This document shows, piece after piece, positions 15,701 through 27,700 of a stretch of 64,000 bases of DNA (the first letter of the stretch is position 1; each line of letters starts with the position of its first letter). Source of the DNA: JBIOJM01 sp044450785 (GTDB lineage: Bacteria > Planctomycetota > Planctomycetia > Isosphaerales > Isosphaeraceae); contig JBIOJM010000002.1 of the NCBI GenBank assembly GCA_044450785.1, positions 1 through 64,000 on the forward strand, given 5' to 3'. Below the pieces are notes generated by a model. The model saw only the letters and a list, made by a program, of their open reading frames with translations. It was not told the origin of the DNA and did no database searches. A program made the translations under genes and the position numbers.

Positions 15701-18700
15701 CAGACCGTGCGCGAGGGCGACCACCTGCGATTCACCCTCCAGGGGAGCGACGCCGACGGCGGGCCGGTCACCTACTCCAGCACCTCCCTGCCCGAGAACG
15801 CGACGCTCGACCCCATCACCGGCGTCTTCGACTGGCCCATCGGCTACGATCAGGCCGGCACCGTGACCGTGCCGTTCACTGCCACCACCGTCAGCGGCGT
15901 TTCGACCACGCAGACGGCCAACTACACCATCCTGCCCGCCCCCGCCGCGCCGATCTTCAGCCCGCTCCAGACCTGGCAAGTCAACGAAGGGCAGCCGGTC
16001 TCCTTCGTCGCCTTCGCCGTCGACCCGCACAACCCGACGTTCCTCCTGCCGACCCGGCTGCAGGACGACTCGCTCTCGCCGTTCTCGACCACGCAGCCGA
16101 CCGTCACCTACAGCGTGAGCGGCCTGCCGCAGGGCGCCACGTTCGACCCGGACACCGCGCTCTTCAGTTGGACGCCCGGCAACAACCAGGAGGGGACATA
16201 TAACGTCGTCTTCACGGCGACCAACGACGGCACCGGCGGCCCGCTTTCCAGCATGGTTACCGTGCCCATCACCGTCCTGATCGTCAACCACGCGCCCGTC
16301 GTCACCCCGATCAGCGACATCACTCTGACGGCCGGCCAGCCGTTCGACCAGGCGGTGCAGGCCGCCGACCCTGACGGCAACCCGATCACGCTCTCTGTCC
16401 AGAACGGCATCGCCGGCTACCCGCTGCCCGGCTTCGTCACGCTCACCGACAACGGCACCGGCAACGGCGTCCTGCACTTCAACCCGCCGGCGGGCAACCG
16501 CGGCACTTACACGCTGACCTTGAGTGCAACCGACAACGGCGACGGCCTGGGCCCCCCCGGTGTCCTGACCGGTGGCTATACTTTCATCGTCACCGTCCAG
16601 TCGACGACCCAGTTGCCCGTCCTGAACTACATCGGCAATAAAGTCGCCGTCACCGGCCAGCCGTTTTCGCTGACGATCCAGGCGGGCGAAGCCGATCAGG
16701 ACAACCTCACGTTCGCGGTCGATGGTCTGCCGGCCGCCGCGACCCTGGCGCCCGGGACGTTCTACGGTGCGGCCACGCTCAACTGGACGCCCACCGCGGC
16801 CGACACCGGCGCTCACACCGTCACGTTCACCGTGACCGACACCGGTAACGGCAGCACCACCCAGCCGTCCTCGACCACGCAGACGATCCGGCTCGTCGTC
16901 CGGGCCAACGACACGGCCCCGGTCTTCCCGGCGACCACTCTCACCGCCACGGTGGCCGAGGGCCAGACGCTCTCCCTGCCGGTCACCGCTGCCAAGCAGG
17001 AAGGCGACGCGCTCACCTACACGGCCCAGGACCTGCCGTCCGGGGCCAGCCTCAACCCGGCAACCGGCCTGCTCACCTGGACGCCCGAGCCCGGCCAGGC
17101 CGGCGTCTACGCCGTGCTGGTGACCGCCGGCGACGGCAGTCTGAGCAGCAGCGAGACCGCCAACATCACCGTCACCCACACCAATTACGCGCCGACGTTC
17201 GTGCCGCTGCTGCCGCAGTATGCCCGCGAGGGGACCCCGGTCCAGTTCACGGTGGTGGCCACGGACATCGATGGCGACCCGGTGATGTACAACCTCGTCA
17301 ACACACCCGCCGGCGCCACGTTCAACGCCGCGAACGGGTTGTTCACCTGGACCCCCGCCTACGGCCAGGCAGGCGACCACACCCTGCACTTCGTGGCCGC
17401 CGATCCCTCGGGCGCGACCGCGACGCTGGACGTCGTCCTCCACGTCGCTCACGTCGTCCGGCCGCCGGTGTTGAACACGCCAAACCACCAGGCAACGCTG
17501 GGCGAGCAGCTCAGCTTCTTTGTCCAGGCCACCGACCTCGACGCCGGCACGACCCTCAGCTACTCCGCCGTTAACCTGCCCGCCGATGCCTCTTTGAACG
17601 CGCAGACCGGCCAGTTCCTGTGGACGCCCGGCCCATCCCAGGCCGGCGACTTCGTCGTCACCCTCCAGGTGTCCGACGGCCAGGCGAGCTCGACACAAAA
17701 CATCCTGATCCGGGCCTCCGTCCAGCCGCAGGTGCCCAGCGTCACGATCGTGCTGACGCCGAGCTTCCCGGCGATCCCCGGCCAGCAGGTGCTGGTCAAC
17801 GCCATCGCCGGCAGCGTCGCGCCGATCACCAGCCTGACGGTCACGCTCAACGGCCAGCCGTTGGTCCTCGATGCCAACGGCCGCGCCACGATCACCGCCG
17901 GCCCGCCCGGCCAGTCGCTCATCCAGGCGACCGCGACTGATCAGGACGGCCTGGTCGGTACGGCGACCATCTCGCTGAAGGTGCGCGACCCACAAGACAC
18001 GACCCCGCCGGTCGTCTCCTTCGACACCTCAGTCCCCAATGCCGTCCTGTCCAGTCCCACCGCCATCCTCGGCACAGTGTCGGACAGCAACCTCGACTCG
18101 TGGACCTTGGAGATCGCCACCCCGAACAACCCGAATTTCACGGTGCTGGCGACGGGGCACACGACGGTCATCGACGGCGCGCTGGCCCAGCTCGACCCGG
18201 CCACCCTGACCAACGGCTTCTACCAACTCCGCCTGACGGCGCGCGACATCAGCGGCCGGACCGCGCAGACGCAGACCCAGATCGAAGTCGACACGCCCAC
18301 CAAGCCAAGCGATTACGTGGTGACGGACACCGACCTGAGCGTCAACCTCGACGGCACGACGGTCCTCATCCAGCGCACCTACGACTCGTTGACGCGGGAC
18401 GGGACGGGCGACTTCGGCTCGGGCTGGTACTTCGTCAACCGGCAGACAAACCTCCAGACAAACCTGCCGGCGACGGGCCAGGAGGACTTCGGCGTCTACA
18501 ACCCGTTCCGCGACGGCACCGAGCTCTACCTGACGCTGCCGACCGGCCAGCGCGTCCGCTTCACCTTCACGCCGGCGAGCTTCCAGGTCGCCGGCCAGAC
18601 GTTCTACCACCCGGCGTGGCAGGCGGACCCCGGCGTCACCTACACCCTGCAATCGACCGACACCGTGCTCACGAAGGCGGGCAGCCGCTACTACGACCTG

Positions 18701-21700
18701 GCGACCGGCCAGCCGTACAACCCGGGCAACCCGTTCTATAGCGGGCCGAGCTACACCCTCACCGCCCCGGACGGCACTCGGTACCAGCTCGACGCCAAGG
18801 GCAACATCGTCGGCGAGGCGACGCCCGGCGGCGCGCAGCTCTACATCAGCGACAGCGGCATCACGGCGGCCAACGGAGATTCGATCCAGTTCCTGCGCGA
18901 CGCCCAAGGCCGGATCTCGAGCATCCGCACCCCCGGCGGCCAGCTTGTTGAGTACCAGTACGACGCCGACGGCAACCTCGTCGCCATGCAGAACCTGAAC
19001 ACCGGCGGCTCGCAGCGCTACGGCTACTCGTTGTCCGACCCCCACCTGCTGATTGCGGCCGTCCGCAGCAACGGCAACAGCCTGGCGATCCAGCAAGCGC
19101 TGGGCGCGGGTGCCGCGCTGGGCGCGGGTCTCCTGACCCCGCCCACGACTGCCTACATCCAGCGCGACTTGGGCGGAGCGGCCCAGTTCTCCGGCACGAC
19201 GACCAGCAACACGCTGGCCGCCGGCGCCACCGACCGCCTCTCCTTCCGCTTCGACCAGAGCGAGCTCAACTCGACCGCGACGGGCAGCGTCATTCTGCGC
19301 GTGCTGGTGCAGGGGACGGACGGCAGCTTCATTCCCGCCGTCCCGGCCATCGCCGGCCTCCAGCCGCGCTCCGTGAACGTCCAGGGCAACATCGTCGTCG
19401 CCCTCTTCGCCATCGATCGGCCCGGCCTCTACGTCGTCGCGATCGCGGGCGCCACGCCGGCGACCGCCGGCAACTACGCCGTCAACCTGACCGTCGCGGG
19501 TGACTCAAACGGCGACGGCAACGTCGATGGCAACGACAGTGCCTTACTCGCCGCGGCTTTCGGCAGCATCGCGGGGGGCGCGAACTACACCCTGGCCGCC
19601 GACTTGAACGGCGACGGCAAGGTCGACACGCGGGACCAGGTGCTCCTGGACGGCGACTACGGCTTCCACGCGACCACCGCGACCGTGCCGACCACGCCGC
19701 CCGCCCGGCCGGTCTTCGACCTCGACGTCAATTCCGACACGCCGCCCTTGGGCGACGGCATGACGACGCTCAGCTCCGTGACGCTGGTCGGCCAGACCGA
19801 TCCGAACCTGACCGTGACTCTTCAGCAGACCGGCGCCGTCACGACATCGAACCCCAACGGCCTGTTCGTTTTCTTCAACGTACCGCTGGTCGCCGGCGAC
19901 AACGCCTTCACCGCCATCGCCACCAGCGCGGCCGGCGTCAGCAGCCAGTTCACGAAAGTCATCACGCGCAACCAGGCGGGCCTCAGCTTGACGCCGCCGG
20001 TCATCACGGCTCACCTCGCCGATGACACGGGCCGCTCCGCCCTCGACAACATCACGGACGACGACACCGTGACCGGCAGCATCACCGCGACGAACGCAAT
20101 CGCCTCGTTCCAGGCCCAGATCGACCAGTCGCCGGTGACCGACGTGACGAGCACGCTCTCCGGCACCACGTTCACGATCACGCCGGCGCTCTTGGCGACG
20201 ATGAACGGCGGGCCGCTTGCCGACGGTAAGCACACGCTGACCCTGCTGGTCAAGGATGTGAACGGCAACCTGGCCCAGCCGGCGACCGTGACCTTTATCC
20301 TGACCACGACCCCGCCGGCGCCGGTGACGCCGACGCTGCTGGCCGCGAGCGACACCGGGATCAGCAACAGTGACGGCATCACCCGGATCACAACGCCGGC
20401 CTTCAAGATCGACGCCCCGGCAAGTGCGATCGTCACGCTGTACGCGGACGGCGTGCAGGTCGGGCAGGCGACGGCGAACAACGGCCCCGTGTTCATCACC
20501 TCCACGCCCCTGACCGCCGGCACGCACCAGATCACCGCGACGGCCGAAGACGTGGCCGGCAACATCAGCGCGGCGGCCAATCCCGTGCCGGTCGTGATCG
20601 ACACCACGCCGCCCGCCACGCCGACGCTGGGTCTGGACGCCGCGTCGCAGTTCCCGGCGGGCCAGACCACCCAGACGAACAAGGAGATCGTCAACCTGAC
20701 CGGCACGACCGGCGCCGGCGCCTACGTCGCGCTGTACCGCCCGTTCGACTCGAACACGCCGATCCGGAAGACCCAGGCGGACGGCAGCGGCAACTTCACG
20801 TTCAGCAACGTCGCCCTGGCCCCCGGCACGCAGGCGTTCACCGTGGTGGCAAGCGACGTGGCCGGCAACTCCAGCCAGCTCATCCAGACGATCACGACGA
20901 CGGCGGCCGACACGAGTGCTCCGGTCATCACGGCGGCGCTGGCCAACGACACGGGCGTCTCCAGCACCGACGGCATCACCTACGACCCGACAATCACCGG
21001 GGTCGTCGATGATCCGAGCGGCGTGGCGAGCTTCCAGGCCGCTCTGGACGGCGGCAGCATGGTGAACGTGACGTCGCTCTTGACCGGCGTCGGCTTCACG
21101 TTCACGGCGGCAAACCTGGCGACGATCAACGGCGGTACGCCGCTGGCCGACGGCCCGCACACGCTGTCGCTGCAGGCGACGGACAGCCTCGGCCATGCGT
21201 CCGCGGCATTCCACGTGTCGTTCGATCTGGAGAGCACGCGGCCGCTGCCGCCGGCGAACGTGCATTTGATTCCGAGCGACCTTACCGGCACGAGCAACAC
21301 CATCACCAAGGCCCGTTCACTGACGGTGGAACTGACGGCGCCGGCCGGTACGCAGGTCATCCTGTACATGAACGGCACGGCCATCGGCCAGCAGACGGCG
21401 ACGTCGGCGCCCCTCGACTTCGCCGTCCCCGGCACGCTTGCCGACGGGCACTACCTCTTCGCGGCGACCGCCGGGACGGTTTCCGGGCTGGTGAGTCCAT
21501 TTTCCACGCCGTTCACGGCGACGGTGGACAACACCATCCCGGCGATCTCGTCGTTCGGCCTTGATGCCGCCTTCGACGCGCGGCCTTACGGCCACGATCT
21601 GACCATCATGCCGACCGTGCGCTTGATCGGCCAGACCATCGCGGGCGCGACGGTGAAGCTGGTCGAGACGGGCGCCGAGACCACCTCGGACGCTAACGGC

Positions 21701-24700
21701 GACTTCGCGTTCTACCCGGTGAACCTGCCCACCCTGGGCGCCTTCACGTTCACAGTCCAGGTGACTGACGTCGCGGGCAACACCAACAGTTTGCCCAAGA
21801 CCTTCACGCGCATCGACAACACGTTGCCCTCGAACCTGATCCCGCCGGACGTGACGCTGAGCGTCTCGGAGACGACGGCCCGTGTGGGCGACACGGTCAC
21901 GCTGACGGTTACAACCGCGACTCACGACGGCCAACCGCTCGCGAGCGAGGTCCTGCTGATCAACGGCAACGTGGTCGCGTTGAGTTCCGCGGGCACGGCG
22001 ACGTTCGCGTCGGCGACGCCCGGCGTGTTCACCGCAACGGCGAAGGTGTTCGACGCCGAGGGCAACGAGGGCGACGCGACGCAGACGATCACGTTCCTGA
22101 CCCCGCCCAACGGCCAGCCGGCCCCGGTCGCGGGCTTCAACGAGATCTTTGTGACACCGGTCGTCACGATGCCGACCCCGATCATGGGCACTGCCAACTC
22201 TGCCGACATGCTGCAGTACACGCTCTCGTATGCGGTGGAGGGCCAGAATCAATTTACCCAGTTCGGCTCCGGGACGACGGCCGTGGTCAATGGCACCCTG
22301 GGCACGATCGACCCGACGCTGATGCAGGACGGGTTCTACGACGTACGCCTGACCGTCGAGGACACGAGCGGGCAGGTCACGACGGCCGACGAGGTTTACC
22401 AGGTGAACGGCCAGGCCAAGATCGGGAACTTCACGCTGAGCTTTTCAGATTTGAATATTCCTGAGACGGGCATAGACCTGTCGGTCACCCGCACCTATGA
22501 CAGCAGGGCCAAGGACACGCAGGGTGATTTCGGATACGGCTGGAGCTTGTCGGTCAGCAATGTTCAGGTTGAGACGTCCTCCGTGCTGGGCGCGGGGTTC
22601 ATCCAGACGGAGACACAATTGCCCGCCACGCAGGTCAATCCGCTGGGCGGCCTTGGGGGACTCGGGGGCCTCGGCGGCTTCGGCGGGCTTCCTGGAATTG
22701 GTTTGCCGCCCGGCCTGGGTAGCCGGCCGGCCGAGATCCAGTACAGCTTCCAGAACACGCAAAACGACTACGTGACGATTTACCTTCCCGACGGGACCAA
22801 AGAACAATTCCTCATGGGCTTCACCGGGGTGACCTACAACTTCGCGGCTCCGCCCCTTGCAACGACAAGCATCTTCTTCGAGCCGGTCCCCGGAACGGGC
22901 ACCACGGGTACGCTCGAGTCCCTCGCCGACAACAACGTGATCGTATCGCCCGCCCAGGTCGGCCCCGTCACCTTCATCGACGCCTCAACCGGCCAGATCT
23001 ACAATCCGACGAGCTGGAAGTATACCGACTCTTCCGGCAATGTTTTCATCATCAGCGCGAAGTCGGGTATCCAGAGCCTCACGGACGCCAACGGAAACAC
23101 GACGACATTCACGGCCAATGGCATGACCAACTCCGATGGGTCGAGTTTGACATTCAGCCGGGACTCCCAGAATCGCATCACGTCGATCACCGACCCGATG
23201 GGCAAGACGATCCAGTACCAGTACGACTTCTACGGAGACCTCGTCGCCGTCACCGATCGCGACGGCAACGTCACGCGCTTCACCTACGACACCAATCACC
23301 TTCTCCTTCAGGTTTACGACCCGCTCGGCCGCGAGGGCGTGCGCACGGAATACGACGACAGCGGTCGAGTCACCGAGATCGTGAACGCGCTGGGTAGCGT
23401 CGTGACCTTCACGCACGACCTGCCCGATCGCATCGAAACGACCGTGGATCCGCTCGGGAATGTCAGCACCGTCGCCTACGACGCGATGGGCAACGTGGTG
23501 GAGCACACCGACCCCCTCGGAACCATCACGACGAGCACATACAACGCCCTCAACCTGGTGTTGACGCAGACGGTCACGTATACCGACGGCACGTCGCTCA
23601 CCACGACGAACACCTACGACGCGAACGGCAACATGCTCACGACCACCGACCCGGACGGGAACACAACGTCGTATACCTACAACGCTGCCGGAAAGCCCGT
23701 GACCGTCACAGATCCGCAAGGCAATACTGCGAGCACGCAATACGATGCCCAGGGGAATGTGACGCAGGCTGTGGACTTCGCCGGCAACAAAACGACGTTC
23801 GCGTACGACGCCTCCGGCGGTGTCACCTCGGTGAGTGACGGACCGGGCAACGCGTTCGTCATCCAGTACGACTCAGTGGGCGCGGTGATCGCTACTGCCG
23901 GGAACAATTCGCTGCCCGAGGTGAGCGTCAATGACGCCAACGGCAACCCCACGTCCTCGTCCACGCTGTGGACGAACCCGAACAACCCGAACCAACAGCA
24001 AACCCTCAACGCCACATACGCCTACGACGCGAACGGCAACGTCACCAGCGTCACCGACTTGCACGGTATCACCACCAGCACGCAGCTCAACGCCGCCGGG
24101 CAGGTTGTCAGCGCCGTCGATCAGTTCGGGAACACGACCAGCATCAAGTACGATCCCAGTGGCCGATCAGTCGAAACCACGACGGGCAGCGGTCTGGTCG
24201 TTCGAGATGTCTACGACCTGGCGGGCCGCGTGATCTACGCCACGGATGCGTACGATCCCACGACCGGACTCCTCCCGGACGGTACCTACACCCAGTACGA
24301 CGCCCTGGGCCGGGCCGTAAAAACGGAACGGCTTTCCGGACTGTGGATCAATATCACAACGACCCCGGCGGGGAACAGTTACAGTTCCTTCGTCTCGGCC
24401 ACCGGCGTACTCTCGACCACGAGCACGGTCTATGCGCCGAACGGCCAGATCCAGTCCACGACGGACGCGAGCGGGGCTACGACAACTTACCAATACAATA
24501 GCCTCGGCGAGAAGACGGCCAGCATCGACGCGCTGGGCAACCGTACCACCTTTGCCTATGACCAATTCGGCAATATCACCGTCGTCACCGACCCGCTGGG
24601 ACGCCAGACCCACTACGCGTACGACAGCCGAGGGAACGTGACGCAAACCACTCTCCCCGATGGTTCCACCATTCAGGACTCCTACGATTCGCAGGGGAAC

Positions 24701-27700
24701 GTGATTTCGGAAACGGACCCGCTGGGGAACACGACCCAGTCGGTCTACAACACCTTTAACGAGCTGACCGAGGAGATTCTTCCGGCCGTCCCCGACCCGA
24801 ACAATGGAGGAGCTCTCACCCACCCCACTTACAGCTATATTTACGACTCGACCGGAGACTTGCTCCAGGTTACCGACCCGTTGGGCAACGTGACCAAGTA
24901 CACCTACGACGCCTTTGGGAACCAACTCACCGAGACCCTACCCGATGGCGAGACCAACCAGAATGTCTACAACAGTCTGAACCAACTCACCCGCGCCATC
25001 GACTACGACGGCCAGGTCACACAGTACGTGTATAACAGCCAGGGGCTGAAAGTGGAGGAGGACTACTTCCAAAACGTGTCGCAGGCCAACACCGGAGTGC
25101 CTTCGTACAGCATCACCTACACCTACGACGACCTTGGCCAGCTCGAGACGGTCGATGACCCCCGCATCGGCCTGACCACCTACCACTACAATACGGAGGG
25201 CTTGCTCACCGAGGAAGACACCCCCGAGGCTGTCATCGATTACAGCTACGATCCGGCGACCGGCAACCTCCTGGGCATGTCCACGAATTCCACCGGCCTG
25301 CAGTACACCTACGACGCGCTGGGAGACCTCACTTCAACGACGGCCGTCGGGCTGAACGGACAGACCCTGACGAACCCGCTGACGACCGCCTACACCTACA
25401 CGGCGACGGGCGTGCAGCAGACCGAGACGCTGCCCAACGGCGACACGGGTGCATATAAGTATGATGTGAACGACTACCTTATTCAGGAAGTCAATCGGGA
25501 CCCAAACGGCAACCTCCTGAGCGAATACGACTACGTCAACGCCGCCAACGGCAACCGCTTGCAGGCGATCGAGACCACCCTTCAGGCAGACGGCACGCTG
25601 TCCAAGACCGAGATCACTTACACCTACGACGCCCTGGGCCGTTTGACGGAAGAGAAGTCGCAGGACCTCTCGGGCGGACAGCCGCAGTTCGATTACACCA
25701 TCGACTACACCTACGACCTTGCGGGCAACCGCCTCGCCATGGTCACCACGACCCCCAGCAGCACCGTCACGGTCAACTACACCTACAACAACGACTACGA
25801 GTTGTTGACGCAGACCTCCAGCGTCGGGACGGTAACCACCTACACCTACGACGCCAACGGCGCCGAACTGCAAATGCAGGTCAACGGGCAAACCGTCGAG
25901 CAATTCACGTATAACCTGGAGGGTCGCGTTCAGACGGCGATGCTCGTGACGACGCCGAGCGCCGGACAGACCCAGGTCAGTACGACCACGTACTTCTACG
26001 ACCAAGACGGCAACGAGGCCCGGACCGAGACCTCGACCAGCACCAACGGCGGCCCGGCCACCAGCACGAGCACGGATTACGTCGTCGACGAGCAAAACCC
26101 CAGCGGCGAAGCCCAGGTGCTGGAGGAACGCGACGGCTCAACCCACGCCGTGACGACAACCTACATCCTGGGCGATAACCTCATCGGACAGGTCGGCAGC
26201 AACCTCTCCAGCCTTCGCTTCTTCCTCTACGACGGACACGGCTCGACGCGTCTGCTGACCAATCTCCAGGGGGCGATCACCAACCGCTTCGCCTACACCG
26301 CCTTCGGCAACCCGATTGGCTTCAACCCGTACACCGCGGCGACGAAGTACCTCTACTCCGGCCAGCAGTTCGACCCCTTCTCCGGGCAATACTACATGCG
26401 GGCTCGGCTGTACAACCCGGCGACGGGCCGCTTCACTCAGGCGGACCCGTTTCCCGGTCTGACGGCGGACGGACAATCGCTCCACAAGTACGCGTATGCG
26501 GCCAACAACCCCGTGAACCTGACCGATCCCAGCGGTCAAAACCCCAACTATACGAAGTTGAATGAGAACCTCCTCCTTGGCGCCTCGGGCGCGGCGTTAG
26601 CATTGCTCGGAGGCATTCTCGGATTCTTCCCAGGGGCCGCCCTTTTCGGCAACATCTTCGCTACCGTTGGCCTCTTGGTCAATGCCACGCTCTCATACCT
26701 GGACTGGGAAGCCGTCAAGGACGACAAGGATTACATCGAGTCTCTGAAATATAACATCATGTTCGCGAACCCCAAAGAGGCGCCACGAGTAAACGATCTC
26801 GAGCAGCGTGCCGATGGCCTCCTCAGGGCGGATGCCGGATTCATTGCTGGCAACCTTGTTTTGGCCCTCGTCGGGGGCTTCGGGGGGGAGGTGGGTGCTA
26901 TCATCGGCGGGCTCGGTGGAGTCGTGCTGTTTGTGTACCAGGTGACGTTGAACGCCGAATTTCAAAAACAAGTGGCTGTGGATCTGGTGGCGATCTTGAA
27001 TTTTCAGTTCGGCGTCAATCAGGCAGGCCGCCCCGTAATTGCCAGGGCCGTCAAGTCCACCCTGGGGAATCCGGGCGGTTGGGACGGCGGCAAGATCCTC
27101 CAAGAGGCGATCGTCGGGTTCAACGTCGGGGGGTTGGCGGCCCTCAAGTACGCGTCCGAAGTGATCAAGGACGCCGCGATCTTCAAAACGCCTAATACGC
27201 TTTCAGCCAAGGGCTACGCCCAGCACGCCGAGAGCGCTTACGCCAAGGCCAAGCAATATCTGCACGACGACTTCTTCAATGGACCGGCGACCGGCACGTT
27301 CCAACCGTACCTCAACGGGCGCCTGGTTCCCCCGGGGCAATTGTTGGCAGCTCCGGGCGCCGGGACCACGGCACCGGCGGGTACCCACGGCTTGCTCTCC
27401 ACCAACGATCCGGCGCTGGCCGCACTCGTTTCGGAAGCCCTGTCGATGTGGCAAATCACCCTCGGTCGGCCGCTGCCGTTCATGCCGACCATCCTCGTCG
27501 CCAACCTTCCCCCCGGCGTCCTGGGCGAGACCTTCGTCACCGCCTGGGATGACCAGGGCAGTCCGGCTGGCTACACGATCGTCCTGTCGCCCAACGCCGA
27601 TGGCCAAGGCTGGTACATCCCGTCCACGGACGACGACAAGACCGCGTTTCCACAGGCGCTCGGCAACACCACGTATCTGGCCCAGCCCGGCTCCGCCGCC

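Noticed and set aside
14672..17995. Antisense open frame of about 1,100 codons, and many similar long frames opposite the giant gene
   Set aside because: High GC at third positions of the real gene keeps the opposite strand free of stops. The translations are Arg/Gly/Val-rich with no domains, while the sense strand has a continuous domain order.
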